Origin: [Mycobacterium] crassicus | GTDB taxonomy: Bacteria; Actinomycetota; Actinomycetes; Mycobacteriales; Mycobacteriaceae | Reading direction: 5' to 3' | Assembly: GCF_020181615.1 (NCBI RefSeq) | Contig: NZ_CP084029.1 | Coordinates: forward strand, 248,001-312,000 | DNA: 64,000 nt | Part shown: positions 1-9,217 of the stretch, piece by piece | Layout: every line of letters begins with the position of its first letter | Numbering within the stretch: position 1 is the first letter of the stretch | Position numbers and translations under genes: made by a program | Notes under the pieces: generated by a model | Told to the model about the DNA's origin: nothing | Seen by the model: the letters and a program-made list of their open reading frames with translations, nothing else | Databases searched by the model: none

Positions 1-1
1 C

Positions 2-112
2 ATCGATCGCGTGGTGCGGGCACTGACCGCATCGGGGGAGCCGGCCGAATCGGAACCGGCGTCCGACGGGATCAGTAACGGCCCTCCCGACGCAGCAGTT
101 CAGCCGCGCTGA
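2..112 (+). CDS. 3' end of a gene cut by the left edge; possible AI-2E-family transporter (Rv0205-like)
   Basis: An open frame enters from the left edge and ends at a TGA at 110-112. The 36 visible residues form a polar tail rich in Pro, Ala and Glu, with no recognisable domain. It runs convergent to mmpL3 and overlaps its 3' end by 41 bases. In M. tuberculosis the gene facing mmpL3 on this side is Rv0205, a multi-pass membrane protein of the AI-2E transporter family, so synteny suggests this is its cytoplasmic C-terminal tail. The identification rests on position only; the frame could also be chance coding. Confidence 0.4.
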   Translation: MDRVVRALTASGEPAESEPASDGISNGPPDAAVQPR

Positions 113-2957
113 GGCCACCGGTGGTCCCGCGGCGCTTCGGGTCGCCGGGGGCTCCCTGACCGGACTGGCCGGATTGGTCGCCGGGGGCGGCGAACTTCTC
201 GGTGGCGGGGCTGTCCTGCGAACCCTGAACCGGGATGGCGGTGGTGGCGGAGTTGTCGGGGGAACCGGATGGTTCAGCAGGGGTGGGTATCGCCCGGGTC
301 CGATCGTCGGACGGCTCCGGCTCACCGGCGCCCCGCGACCTCGACTGCGTCGCGTCGCGACCGCCGCGCAGCTCACCCAGCCATGACTCGATCTCACGAT
401 CGGGGCCGTCGGGGTCTTTGCCGGGCGACTCCACACGTTCGGTGAGCGCCTCGCCGCCGGTGAAGCGGGTGGTGGGCGGCTCGGCCTGTCCGGCGTTGAT
501 CCGGCTGGTCCGGGCGCCCGACGGGGTGCCGCTCACCGGCCGGGTGGGCAGTTGCTCGGTGGCCCGTGGCCGGGACTGGCCCGGGGCGGGGTGAGTGGGG
601 TCGTGCGTCGGGCGCGGTGCGGCGTAACCCGCTGGGCCAGATGCGGCCAAGGCCGCCGCTGCGGGCGGGCGGCGCGTCACCCTGCGCTTGCGCTCGTCGG
701 GCAGCCGGATCTCGCCGAGCCCGATCCGGTTCTGCAGGCGCTTCATCCAGCGCGGCGCCCACCAGCAGTCGTCGCCGAGCAGCTTCATCACCGACGGCAC
801 CAGGAACATCCGGACCACGGTGGCGTCGAGCAGGAGCGCCGCCATCAGACCGAACGCCAGGTACTTCATCATCACCAGGTCGGAGAAGACGAACGACGCG
901 GCGACCACCGCGAGGATCAGTGCGGCCGCGGTGATCAGACGCCCGGTGGTCGCGGTGCCGATCCGGATCGCCTCGGTGGTGGACATCCCCGATTCTCGGG
1001 CCTCCACCATCCGGGAGACCAGGAACACCTCGTAGTCGGTGGCCAGGCCCCAGCCCACGGCGACCACCAGCGCGATCACCACCACCATCAGTGGTGTCGG
1101 CGTGAAGTTCAGCAGCCCCGCGCCGTGCCCGTCGACGAACATCCAGGTCAAGATCCCCATCGTCGACCCCAGGGTGAGCGCGCTCATCACCGCGGCCTTC
1201 AACGGCAGCACCAGCGACCCGAACGCCAGGAACATCAGCAGCGTGGTGGTGGTCAGCAGGATCACCAGCATCAGCGGTCCCTGCCGGACCAGCGCGTGGA
1301 TGCTGTCCTGCTCCAGTGCCGGAGTGCCGCCGACCAGCACGGTGAGGCCCTTGGGGGTGCCCATGGCGCGCAGCGCCTTGATCTTCTGCGCCGCGTCGTC
1401 CCGGTTGATCAGGCCGTTCTCGATCACCTGGACCGAGGGGTCCTTGGATGCCCCGGGCAGGTAGGGACGTTCCTTCCACATCTCGGCCGGGTCGTCGTCG
1501 GGGACGACGAATCCGCTGATCGACATCGCCCGGTTGCGTACCTCGGCGACCTGCTGGGGGGTGACCGGTTTGTCGGTGTCGCTCTTGATCACCAGCGTCA
1601 GCTTCTCGGTGCGGAAGCCGGGGAAGATCTCGTCGAAGTGCTCCTGGGCCACCCGGGCGGTGTTGTCCGGCGGCAGATACTTCTCGCTCATCCCACCGAA
1701 CGACAACTTCCCCAGCGGAATGATCAGCAGGATCATCGCGACCACGATCGGGATCGCGAACGCCAGTGGCCGCTGCATCACAAAGTTGACCAGCTTGCCC
1801 CAGAACCCGGCCTCGACCTCTTCGCGGGTCTTGGTCTTCTGGGTCTTCTCGGCGAACCAGCCGATGATGCGGTTGGAGAACTCCCAGTCCCGCAGGAACG
1901 GAATCCGGTAGAGGGTGCGGACCCCGAGAGCGTCGACGTTGGTGCCGAGCACACCCAGGATGGCCGGCAGCAGCGTGATCGACAGCAGTGCGGCCAGGCC
2001 CACCGAAGCGAAGATCGCGTAGGTGATCGCCTTGACGAAGCCCTGCGGCAGTACCAGCAGGCTGGCGCCCGACACGATGATCAGCACCGCCGAGAACACC
2101 ACGGTGCGTCCGGCTGTCATCACCGACCGGCGGACCGCCGCTTCGGTGTCGTAGCCCTCGGCGATCTCCTCACGGAATCGGCTCACCACGAACAACCCGT
2201 AGTCGATCGCGATACCCAGACCGATCAGCGAGACCACCGGTTGGGCGAAGAAGTTGATCGGCCCGAACATGGCGGCGAAGCGCAGGATGCCGGTGGCGCC
2301 GGCGATGCTCAGCCCACCGACGATGACCGGCAGGCTGGCGGCGATCACGCCGCCGAACACGAAGAACAGCACGATCGCAACCAGCGGCAGCGCCAGCACC
2401 TCCATGCGCTGCTGGTCGGTGGCGATGGTGCCGGTCAATTCACTGGCAATCGGCTGCAGACCGCCGAGCTCGACTTTGCCGCCGTTGAGCGCCTGCAGGG
2501 CGGGCTCGGCCGCCTGGAAGTTCTTCAGGATGGTGTCGTCGTCGTCGCCCTTGATCTGGATCGACGCGAAGGCGTGCTTCTTCTCCTGGTCGGCCATGGT
2601 GGAGAGCGCTTCAGGATTGGTGAAGTAGCCGACCCAGCTCATGATCTGGTCGGGGTGGTCGTCCTTGGCCTTGGTGAGGTCGTTCTTGATCCTGTCGAAC
2701 CAGGCCTTGTTGTCCACGGTCTCGCCGTCCGGGGCGGTGAACACCGCCACCACATGGCTGGTGCGGTCCCGGCCGTAAACCTCGTCACCGACGACCGACG
2801 CCTGCACCGACTGGCTGCCTTCGTCGTAGAAACCGCTCTGGGTGACGTGGTTGCCCAGGCTCATGCCGTAGACACCACCGCCCAAACAGAGCGCCACCAT
2901 CACGCCGATTACGATGAACCGGTAGCGGTATACAGTTCGACCCCACCAGGCGAACAC
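72..2957 (-). CDS. mmpL3: MmpL3, trehalose monomycolate flippase of the RND superfamily
   Basis: Essential inner-membrane transporter that moves trehalose monomycolate across the membrane for mycolic acid assembly, driven by proton flow. The 961-residue product begins MFAWWGRTVY, as in the M. tuberculosis protein (944 aa). There is one membrane helix near 14-34, a periplasmic porter domain, a first helix bundle near 185-335, a second porter domain, a second bundle near 562-745, and a long disordered cytoplasmic tail. The proton-relay Asp-Tyr pairs are intact at D252-Y253 (IAIDYG) and D641-Y642 (LATDYE). The GTG start at 2957 has GAGGAG 7 bases upstream. The tail keeps the EIESWLG motif and the terminal LLRREGR motif. 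It lies just downstream of the NYN gene on the same strand. Confidence 0.98.
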   Translation of the reverse strand: MFAWWGRTVYRYRFIVIGVMVALCLGGGVYGMSLGNHVTQSGFYDEGSQSVQASVVGDEVYGRDRTSHVVAVFTAPDGETVDNKAWFDRIKNDLTKAKDDHPDQIMSWVGYFTNPEALSTMADQEKKHAFASIQIKGDDDDTILKNFQAAEPALQALNGGKVELGGLQPIASELTGTIATDQQRMEVLALPLVAIVLFFVFGGVIAASLPVIVGGLSIAGATGILRFAAMFGPINFFAQPVVSLIGLGIAIDYGLFVVSRFREEIAEGYDTEAAVRRSVMTAGRTVVFSAVLIIVSGASLLVLPQGFVKAITYAIFASVGLAALLSITLLPAILGVLGTNVDALGVRTLYRIPFLRDWEFSNRIIGWFAEKTQKTKTREEVEAGFWGKLVNFVMQRPLAFAIPIVVAMILLIIPLGKLSFGGMSEKYLPPDNTARVAQEHFDEIFPGFRTEKLTLVIKSDTDKPVTPQQVAEVRNRAMSISGFVVPDDDPAEMWKERPYLPGASKDPSVQVIENGLINRDDAAQKIKALRAMGTPKGLTVLVGGTPALEQDSIHALVRQGPLMLVILLTTTTLLMFLAFGSLVLPLKAAVMSALTLGSTMGILTWMFVDGHGAGLLNFTPTPLMVVVIALVVAVGWGLATDYEVFLVSRMVEARESGMSTTEAIRIGTATTGRLITAAALILAVVAASFVFSDLVMMKYLAFGLMAALLLDATVVRMFLVPSVMKLLGDDCWWAPRWMKRLQNRIGLGEIRLPDERKRRVTRRPPAAAALAASGPAGYAAPRPTHDPTHPAPGQSRPRATEQLPTRPVSGTPSGARTSRINAGQAEPPTTRFTGGEALTERVESPGKDPDGPDREIESWLGELRGGRDATQSRSRGAGEPEPSDDRTRAIPTPAEPSGSPDNSATTAIPVQGSQDSPATEKFAAPGDQSGQSGQGAPGDPKRRGTTGGLSAAELLRREGRY

Positions 2958-3029
2958 CTATACGCTCCTCACTACAGTCTGTTGAGACATCTTTGGACCT
3001 GCGCGTCCCTCTTCAGGCTCTCCAGTTTG

Positions 3030-3707
3030 TCACTCACGCGAGGCCAGCAGTGAGCTCAGCGGCCGGAACGGCTGCAACCACGCCCCCTGCTCGGGCAGCG
3101 AATCCAGGCTGATTCGTGGCAGCCGCTCCCGGAACACACCCGGGATGTCTTCCAGGTCGACGAACTCCAAGCTATCCGAGGCTAGCGCCCAGCTGGCATG
3201 TTCGCGAAATCCGAGCACCTGAACAACCACGCCTGCGGCGCACAGTTCCTCCAGGGGTTCCCGGAACGCCTGACCGTCGGCGGAGGCCACCACCACGGCC
3301 GCCAACCCCTGGCCTTTGCGCAGCGCAATGTGGTCGAGCATGTCGGAGTCGACATCGCTGTCCTCGTCGATCTTCGGCTTGGCGAAGACCGCGAAACCCA
3401 CGTTCCGCAATGCCTCTACCCACGGCCGGACGACGTCGGCGCTGCCCGGGGCGATATTGGTGAACACGGTGGCCTCGGGCTCGACCGGGGTCTGCGGGTG
3501 GCTCGCCGAGATCTCGGCGGTACGGGTCAGCAGCCAGCGGCCCAGCGCGTCGAAACGGGGCCGTTCCACCCCGGTGGGGCGGCGGCCCAGGATGGCGCCC
3601 AGGCCCATGTCCAGGTTCGGTGCGTCCCACACCAGCAGCACTCGCCGGGGCGACGGCGCCGCCTCGAGCGGGCCGGCCGCACTCGTGTCCAGTTCGGCGG
3701 CGGTCAT
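3030..3707 (-). CDS. NYN-domain protein (Rv0207c homologue), putative PIN-like nuclease
   Basis: A 225-residue protein with the fold signature of NYN (PIN-like) ribonucleases. It has an N-terminal strand ending in VWDAPNLDMG with an acidic residue, a central acidic stretch DSDVDSDMLDHIA and a later VVVASADGQAF strand. These acidic residues would bind metal in a nuclease active site. It is the position-for-position homologue of Rv0207c. The ATG at 3707 overlaps the trmB stop by four bases (ATGA), so the two are probably translationally coupled and cotranscribed ahead of mmpL3. NYN proteins next to a tRNA methyltransferase suggest RNA metabolism, but the substrate is unknown. Confidence 0.85.
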   Translation of the reverse strand: MTAAELDTSAAGPLEAAPSPRRVLLVWDAPNLDMGLGAILGRRPTGVERPRFDALGRWLLTRTAEISASHPQTPVEPEATVFTNIAPGSADVVRPWVEALRNVGFAVFAKPKIDEDSDVDSDMLDHIALRKGQGLAAVVVASADGQAFREPLEELCAAGVVVQVLGFREHASWALASDSLEFVDLEDIPGVFRERLPRISLDSLPEQGAWLQPFRPLSSLLASRE

Positions 3708-4468
3708 CGGGGTCGCTGCCAGACGAACTCGTTGATCACACTGCCGGCGCCCAGGCCCTTAGCCTCGTATTTGGTGGTGGGGCGGTCGACCGAGATCGGC
3801 AACTCAGCCCCCGGCTGCACCCGGCGCAGACCGGGCTCGCCGTCGCCGGACTCGGCGATCTGTTCGGCGTAGTCGGCGTGATCGGTCGCGGCGTGCAGCA
3901 CGCCGCCCGGCTGCAACCGGTCTGCGATCAGCGCCATGGTGGCCGGCTGCAGCAGCCGGCGCTTGTGATGCCGCGCCTTGGGCCACGGGTCGGGGAAGAA
4001 CACCCGCACCCCGATCAGCGAAGCCGGGGCGATCAGGTACTCCAGCACGTCGAGGCCGTCACCGCGCAGCATTCGGATGTTGCGCAGCTGTTCGCGTTCG
4101 ATCGCGGAGAGCAACTGCGCCAGCCCGCGCTGGTAGACCTCGACGGCCAGCACGTCCAGGTGGGGTTCGGCTTGGGCCATCGCCACCGTCGAGGTCCCGG
4201 CTCCGCAGCCGATCTCGAGCACCACCGGGGCGGTGCGGCCGAACCAGCGACTCGGATCCAACCGCTCGGCCCGGCCGGGACCATCCGGCGGCACGACGTC
4301 TGCCCCGATCTCGGGCCAGAGCCGCTCCCAGGTCTGGCGTTGGCCGGCGGACAGGGCCGCGTGCCGATACCGGACGCTGAAGTTCCTGGCCCGACGCGGC
4401 GGAGAGTCCTCGATGTCAGGGACGTCGGCCGGCGGCTCGACGTCGCGCTGGGCATGCATGCAGTCCAT
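3704..4468 (-). CDS. trmB: tRNA (guanine-N7-)-methyltransferase TrmB
   Basis: Methylates N7 of guanosine 46 in the variable loop of tRNA using S-adenosylmethionine. The 254-residue protein has the SAM-binding strand VLEIGCGAGTS at residues 83-93 and the TrmB signature FPDPWPKARHHKRR at about 158-171, which binds tRNA and carries the catalytic Asp. The first 30 residues are a Pro/Arg-rich extension. The ATG at 4468 was chosen; a second in-frame ATG three codons on is possible. It heads a run with the NYN gene (4-base overlap) and mmpL3. The 177 bases to the divergent GTPase-like gene hold the promoters of both. Confidence 0.95.
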   Translation of the reverse strand: MDCMHAQRDVEPPADVPDIEDSPPRRARNFSVRYRHAALSAGQRQTWERLWPEIGADVVPPDGPGRAERLDPSRWFGRTAPVVLEIGCGAGTSTVAMAQAEPHLDVLAVEVYQRGLAQLLSAIEREQLRNIRMLRGDGLDVLEYLIAPASLIGVRVFFPDPWPKARHHKRRLLQPATMALIADRLQPGGVLHAATDHADYAEQIAESGDGEPGLRRVQPGAELPISVDRPTTKYEAKGLGAGSVINEFVWQRPR

Positions 4469-4645
4469 GGTGACCTATGAAGCCACCGGCACCCACTTCG
4501 CGGTCGACATTGATACCCAACAGTTGCCTAGCGCGGCGCGCCGTCCACATCGGCCGGACCGTGACTCGCATCCCGGCGGCGCAGCTGACAACATGGCTGG
4601 CAGGGGGGCGAGCCGGCTCGTGGTGGGGTCGGATGGCCGGGAGGA

Positions 4646-5623
4646 ATGGTTGTGGCACAGGGGCACCAGCTCTTCGTGGATGAGCTGACCCTGCTCACCG
4701 CCGAGATCCCCGATCCGCGGTTGGTGGCCATCGCCGCGAGGATCACCGCGCCGCTTCGGGTCGCGGTCCGCGGCCGGCCTGGGGTGGGCCGGCGAACCGT
4801 CGCGCAAGCGCTGGACGCAGCCGGGGTGAGCGTCCTAGGCGCGCCGGGGCCGGACGCGGCACCGGGAGCCGACGTCGATGTTCAGGTAGTCGCCGAAACG
4901 GTCAAACCCGAGGACGCCGCTGCCCTGGCTGCGCGGCGCCGGCTGGTTCTGGTGGTGCTGAACAAGGCCGACCTGCCCGGCCGCTGCGGTGTCGCCGAGG
5001 TCGCGGGCGCCACCCGCGCGCCGGCCGAATCGATGTCGGCCCTGTTCGCGCTGGCCGCATCCGGCGGTCGGCTGGATGATGAACTGTGGGAGGCACTGGA
5101 GCGCCTGGCCGCCCAACCCGCCGACATCAGCTCGGCCGAGCGTTTCGTGAGCTGCCCGCATCCGGTGCCGCCGCGGACGCGCGCGCGGTTGTGCGCCGTG
5201 CTCGACCTGTCCGGCATCGAACCGGCGGTTGAGCTGGCGCGAGGAGGTGGCACCGCGGGTCAGGCCCGGACGATGCTGCGCCGGCTCAGCGGCGTCGACC
5301 GCGTCGTCGCCCGCCTGGACGCGGTGGGCGCCGGGGTCTACCACCGACGGACCGCCGAGGCCGTGGCCCGGCTGGAGGCGCTGGCGGTCGGTGACAGCCG
5401 GATCGACGAGTTCCTGACTCGGGATGCAACGGTGGCGGCCCGGATGGCGGCGGCGGTAGCGGTGGTCGGGGACCAACACCTGTCGGGGGAACCGGTGCTT
5501 TGCCGGGCGCGCCGGTGGCAGGCCTACCGCAGTGCGCCGCTGGGTGCGACCCAGCAGGCCTGCGCCGCCGACATCGCCCGAGGCTCGCTACGGGCCTGGG
5601 CTGCGTCACGGGACCGCTCTTGA
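4646..5623 (+). CDS. GTPase-like protein with Arg-substituted P-loop (Rv0209 homologue)
   Basis: A 325-residue protein of the Rv0209 family, function unknown. It has a P-loop-like motif GRPGVGRRT at about residues 50-58, in which the usual Lys is Arg, and a clear G4-type guanine-specificity motif VVLNKADLPG near residue 110. The rest is Ala/Arg-rich and mostly helical. I see no membrane segment. The start ATG at 4646 sits directly behind GGGAGGA; a GTG two codons on at 4652 has better ribosome-binding spacing. Its stop overlaps the TTG start of the next gene (TTGA), so the two are coupled. This pair of degenerate G-domain proteins, the second membrane-anchored, resembles the paired layout of bacterial dynamin-like proteins. 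That comparison is inference. Confidence 0.75.
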   Translation: MVVAQGHQLFVDELTLLTAEIPDPRLVAIAARITAPLRVAVRGRPGVGRRTVAQALDAAGVSVLGAPGPDAAPGADVDVQVVAETVKPEDAAALAARRRLVLVVLNKADLPGRCGVAEVAGATRAPAESMSALFALAASGGRLDDELWEALERLAAQPADISSAERFVSCPHPVPPRTRARLCAVLDLSGIEPAVELARGGGTAGQARTMLRRLSGVDRVVARLDAVGAGVYHRRTAEAVARLEALAVGDSRIDEFLTRDATVAARMAAAVAVVGDQHLSGEPVLCRARRWQAYRSAPLGATQQACAADIARGSLRAWAASRDRS

Positions 5624-7137
5624 CCGCCGCCGAAGACAACGACGAGACCGTCGAGGACCCGACAGCCCGAGTCGACGCACTGGTGGCCGAGATCGCCCCC
5701 GGCGTGCGCCCGCCGGGGGTACGCCGCCGCGATGCCGTGCTGGTGACCGGGCCGTGGCTGGCCGGGGTCAGCGCGGTGGCGTCGGTGCTGGCCGAACGGC
5801 TGCCGCAGGTGCTCGTCGTCGAAGCCACCGACCTGGCGCCGGGCGAGGTGCCCGCGGCGGTGGTGTTCGTGGTGTCGGCCGCGTCGGTCCTGACGGAATC
5901 GGACTGTGCGCTGCTGGACGCCGCGGCCGCCCACACCGACGTGGTGATCGGGGTGGTGTCCAAGATCGACGTGCATCGGCAATGGCGGGAGATGCAGGAC
6001 GCGGCCCGCGAGATCCTGGCCGACTACATCTCGGCCGGCGGCGAGCCGCGCTACCGCCAGGTGGCGTGGGTGGGGGTCGCTGCGGCACCCGAGCGGGGCG
6101 AACCGCGGGTCGACGACTTGGTCGCCGAACTGTCCAAGCAGCTGGGTGACAGCGATGTCCAGCGCCGGAACCGGCTGCGGTCCTGGGAATTCCAGCTGCG
6201 CACCGACGCCGACCGGATCGACCGTGACGCCCGGGCCGAAGGGCGGCGCGCCCGGGTGACGCTGCTGCAGGAGCAACGCGACGAGGTGCTGCGGCAGCGG
6301 CGGGTCTCGAAGTCGGAGCGGGTGATCGCGCTGCGCAGCCGCATCTCCCAGGCGAGGGTGCAGCTGGGCTACTTCGCCCGCAAGCGCTGCGCCTCGGTCC
6401 GCAGTGAGCTCGCCGAGGACGTCGCGGGCATGACGCGACGCCGGCTGCCCGAGTTCGAGGTCTACCTCCGCGACCGGTTGACGGAGGTCGTGACCGAGGT
6501 GGACGAGGGTGTCGCCGAGCACCTGACCGACGTCGCCCATGAGCTGGGGTTGTCCGGGGAAGCCGTGTCGGCGTCCGGTTTGACGCAGGCGCTGCCGAAA
6601 GTCGAGACCGGCGAGCCGGCGTTGAAGTCCCGGCGACTGGAGACCCAGTTGATGACGCTGCTCGGGGTGGGTTTCGGTCTGGGGGTGGCGCTGACGTTGA
6701 GCCGATTGTTCGCCGACCTTGCCCCGGGGTTGACCGTGGCCGGCGCGGCGGCCTGCACGGTGATCGGGGTGGCGGTGACGGTGTGGGTGGTGCGCATCCG
6801 CGGGTTGCTGCGGGACCGGGCGGTGCTCGATCGGTGGGTCGGTGAGGCCACCGGGACGCTGCGGTCGGCGGTGGCCGAGCTGGTGGCGCTGCGGGTGGTG
6901 GCCGCCGAATCGGCGCTCACCGCCGAGCTGGCCGAACGCAACGAAACCGAGACGGCCCGGGCCGCCGATCGGATCGCCGGGCTGGACCGGGAGCTCGGTG
7001 AGCACGCCGCCGCGACGGCCCGCGCCGCGGCGGTCCGTGATCGGCAGTTGCCGACGTTGCTGCGCGCGCTGGAGAATGTGCGCGCTGAGCTGGGTGAATC
7101 AGGCCCGGCCGACGCCGCGGTAATGGGTGACCGATAG
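5620..7137 (+). CDS. Membrane-anchored GTPase-like/coiled-coil protein (Rv0210 homologue)
   Basis: Homologue of Rv0210, function unknown, 505 residues from the TTG at 5620, which overlaps the stop of the upstream gene by four bases. The frame is open further 5' (to a TTG at 5500), but that part looks like shadow coding. The N-terminal third has a degraded nucleotide-binding fold: GPWLAGVSAV where a P-loop is expected, with no Lys, and a G4-like VVSKID motif. A charged, Arg/Glu-rich helical region follows, then two close hydrophobic helices (about 385-435) forming a membrane hairpin, then a C-terminal coiled coil. G-like domain, helical stalk and membrane hairpin together recall dynamin-like proteins. 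It probably works with its upstream partner. Confidence 0.75.
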   Translation: MTAAEDNDETVEDPTARVDALVAEIAPGVRPPGVRRRDAVLVTGPWLAGVSAVASVLAERLPQVLVVEATDLAPGEVPAAVVFVVSAASVLTESDCALLDAAAAHTDVVIGVVSKIDVHRQWREMQDAAREILADYISAGGEPRYRQVAWVGVAAAPERGEPRVDDLVAELSKQLGDSDVQRRNRLRSWEFQLRTDADRIDRDARAEGRRARVTLLQEQRDEVLRQRRVSKSERVIALRSRISQARVQLGYFARKRCASVRSELAEDVAGMTRRRLPEFEVYLRDRLTEVVTEVDEGVAEHLTDVAHELGLSGEAVSASGLTQALPKVETGEPALKSRRLETQLMTLLGVGFGLGVALTLSRLFADLAPGLTVAGAAACTVIGVAVTVWVVRIRGLLRDRAVLDRWVGEATGTLRSAVAELVALRVVAAESALTAELAERNETETARAADRIAGLDRELGEHAAATARAAAVRDRQLPTLLRALENVRAELGESGPADAAVMGDR

Positions 7138-7181
7138 CCTGAGTTGCGATTGTTTCGATCCGTGTAGCTATTGACGGTAAT

Positions 7182-7206
7182 CTCTTATTTAATGGCGGTA
7201 TAAGAG
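7182..7206. promoter_or_regulatory. Inverted repeat in the pckG leader region
   Basis: CTCTTAT at 7182-7188 and ATAAGAG at 7200-7206 form a perfect 7-base inverted repeat around an 11-base spacer, in an AT-rich patch 63 bases before the pckG start. A TTGAC element lies just upstream at 7171. It could be an operator for a carbon-source regulator of pckG or part of its promoter. The role is inferred. Confidence 0.4.
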
Positions 7207-7268
7207 GTGGGAAGCGGCGCGTCTCAGCGGCAACGCCCCCAAGTGACACAGGTTACACAGGAGAGCTA

Positions 7269-9089
7269 ATGACCTCAGCGACCATCCCGGGTCTGGACAC
7301 CGCCCCGACGAAGCATGGCGAGTTGTTGGCCTGGGTGCGGGAAGTCGCGGAGCTCACCCAGCCCGATCGGGTGGAGTGGTCGGACGGCTCCGAGGAGGAG
7401 TGGAACCGGCTGATGACCCAGCTGGTGGACGCCGGCGCCGCGGTCAAGCTCGACGAGAACAAGAAGCCCAACTCCTACCTCGCCATCTCCGACCCCGCCG
7501 ACGTCGCTCGCGTCGAGTCGCGCACCTACATCTGTAGCCGCACCCCCGAAGGCGCCGGCCCCACCAACAACTGGATGGACCCGGACGAGATGCGGTCCAC
7601 CATGACCGAGCTCTACCGGGGCTGCATGCGCGGCCGCACCATGTACGTCATCCCGTTCTGCATGGGGCCGCTGGGCGCCGAGGACCCCAAGCTCGGCATC
7701 GAGATCACCGACTCGCCCTACGTGGTGGCGTCGATGAAGGTGATGACCCGGATGGGCACCGCGGCGCTGGAGAAGATCGGCACCGACGGCGCCTACGTCA
7801 AGGGCCTGCACTCGGTGGGCGCCCCGCTGGCCGACGGCGAGCAGGACGTGCCGTGGCCGTGCAACCCCGAGAAGTACATCACCCACTTCCCGGAGACCCG
7901 CGAGATCTGGAGCTACGGCTCGGGCTACGGCGGCAACGCGCTGCTGGGCAAGAAGTGCTACGCGCTGCGGATCGCCTCGGCGATGGCCCACGACGAGGGC
8001 TGGCTGGCCGAGCACATGCTGATCCTCAAGCTGATCTCGCCGGAGAACAAGGCCTACTACGTGGCGGCCGCGTTCCCGTCGGCCTGCGGCAAGACCAACC
8101 TCGCGATGATCCAGCCGACCATCCCGGGCTGGCGGGCCGAGACCCTCGGTGACGACATCGCCTGGATGCGGTTCGGCAAGGACGGCCGGCTGTACGCGGT
8201 GAACCCCGAGGCCGGTTTCTTCGGGGTGGCGCCGGGCACCAGCCGCAGCTCGAACCCGAACGCGATGATCACGGTCGAGGCCGGCAACACCATCTACACC
8301 AACGTCGCCCACACCGACGACAACGACGTGTGGTGGGAGGGTATCGACGGGGACACCCCGGCGCACCTGACCGACTGGAAGGGCAACGACTGGACGCCCG
8401 AGACCGGAACCCCGGCCGCGCACCCGAACTCGCGGTACTGCACCCCGATGTCGCAATGCCCGATCCTGGCCCCGGAGTGGGACGACCCGCAGGGCGTGCC
8501 GATCTCGGCGATCCTGTTCGGCGCCCGCCGCAAGACCACGGTCCCGCTGGTGAGCCAGGCCCGCGACTGGCAGCACGGTGTGTTCATCGGCGCCACCATG
8601 GGCAGCGAGCAGACCGCCGCCGCCGAAGGCACCGTGGGCAAGGTGCGCCGCGACCCGATGGCGATGCTGCCGTTCATCGGCTACAACGCCGGCGACTACA
8701 TGCAGCACTGGATCGACACCGGCAAGAGCGCCGACGAGTCCAAGCTGCCGAAGGTGTTCTTCGTCAACTGGTTCCGCCGTGGCGAGGACGGCCGCTTCCT
8801 GTGGCCGGGCTTCGGTGAGAACAGCCGGGTGCTCAAGTGGATCGTCGAGCGCGTGGAGGGCAAGGCCGGCGGTCAGGAGACCCCGATCGGCACCGTTCCG
8901 CAGGCCTCCGACCTGGAGCTCGGCGGCCTGGACGTGGACACCGCCGACGTGGAGCAGGCGCTGGTCGTCGACGCCGACGAGTGGCGTGCCGAGCTGCCGC
9001 TGATCGAGGAGTGGTTCGACTTCATCGGCGACAAGCTGCCGACCGGCCTGCGCGACGAGTTCGACGCCCTCAAGCAGCGCCTGGGCTAG
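7269..9089 (+). CDS. pckG: Phosphoenolpyruvate carboxykinase (GTP)
   Basis: Cytosolic enzyme that converts oxaloacetate and GTP to phosphoenolpyruvate, GDP and CO2, the entry step of gluconeogenesis when cells grow on fatty acids or sterols. The 606-residue length equals that of the M. tuberculosis enzyme (Rv0211, pckA/pckG). Visible motifs are [10 protein letters not shown] near 134-143, the substrate loop YGGN at 220-223, and the kinase-1a P-loop FPSACGKTN at 269-277, whose Cys and Lys are active-site residues. ATG at 7269 has AGGAGAG 3-9 bases upstream. The gene has its own leader region, and a stem-loop follows the stop. A gluconeogenic gene fits the lipid-degrading neighbours. Confidence 0.98.
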   Translation: MTSATIPGLDTAPTKHGELLAWVREVAELTQPDRVEWSDGSEEEWNRLMTQLVDAGAAVKLDENKKPNSYLAISDPADVARVESRTYICSRTPEGAGPTNNWMDPDEMRSTMTELYRGCMRGRTMYVIPFCMGPLGAEDPKLGIEITDSPYVVASMKVMTRMGTAALEKIGTDGAYVKGLHSVGAPLADGEQDVPWPCNPEKYITHFPETREIWSYGSGYGGNALLGKKCYALRIASAMAHDEGWLAEHMLILKLISPENKAYYVAAAFPSACGKTNLAMIQPTIPGWRAETLGDDIAWMRFGKDGRLYAVNPEAGFFGVAPGTSRSSNPNAMITVEAGNTIYTNVAHTDDNDVWWEGIDGDTPAHLTDWKGNDWTPETGTPAAHPNSRYCTPMSQCPILAPEWDDPQGVPISAILFGARRKTTVPLVSQARDWQHGVFIGATMGSEQTAAAEGTVGKVRRDPMAMLPFIGYNAGDYMQHWIDTGKSADESKLPKVFFVNWFRRGEDGRFLWPGFGENSRVLKWIVERVEGKAGGQETPIGTVPQASDLELGGLDVDTADVEQALVVDADEWRAELPLIEEWFDFIGDKLPTGLRDEFDALKQRLG

Positions 9090-9116
9090 TCTCCCTTTTC
9101 GCCGAGCAGTCACAGA

Positions 9117-9146
9117 ATCGCACCGCGGGGATTCCCGTGGTGCGAT
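9117..9146 (+). terminator. Stem-loop terminator after pckG
   Basis: ATCGCACCGCGGG (9117-9129) pairs with CCCGTGGTGCGAT (9134-9146) through 13 positions, one a G-U pair, around a GATT loop, 28 bases after the pckG stop. No T-run follows, which is common for mycobacterial terminators. It separates pckG from the fadD4-like gene. Confidence 0.75.
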
Positions 9147-9179
9147 CCTGCGTTTGCGGGCCGGGGTAATCCCGACCAC

Positions 9180-9193
9180 TTGACAGCTGTCAA
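9180..9193. promoter_or_regulatory. Perfect palindrome in the fadD4-like promoter
   Basis: TTGACAGCTGTCAA is a perfect 14-base palindrome 24 bases before the start codon; its first six bases could serve as the -35 element. A related sequence, GACA-NN-TGTCAAATTTG, recurs upstream of the PGRS gene at 11039-11055. It is probably an operator for an unidentified regulator. Confidence 0.6.
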
Positions 9194-9205
9194 ATTTGGC
9201 GGCGG

Positions 9206-9211
9206 TACAGT
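9206..9211 (+). promoter_or_regulatory. -10 element of the fadD4-like gene, leaderless
   Basis: TACAGT fits the mycobacterial TANNNT -10 pattern and is followed by six bases and the ATG at 9218. Transcription would therefore begin at or next to the start codon. No Shine-Dalgarno sequence fits in this space. Confidence 0.55.
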
Positions 9212-9217
9212 CTGCGC

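Noticed and set aside
552..3053. Long plus-strand open frame of 833 codons opposite mmpL3
   Set aside because: It is a shadow of mmpL3: the translation is rich in His, Gln, Arg and Asp without domains, while the minus strand encodes a clear MmpL3.
5500..5619. Longer N terminus for the second GTPase-like protein from 5500
   Set aside because: It would overlap the upstream gene by 124 bases and is Arg/Cys/Gly-rich shadow coding; the TTG at 5620 gives the usual 4-base overlap.
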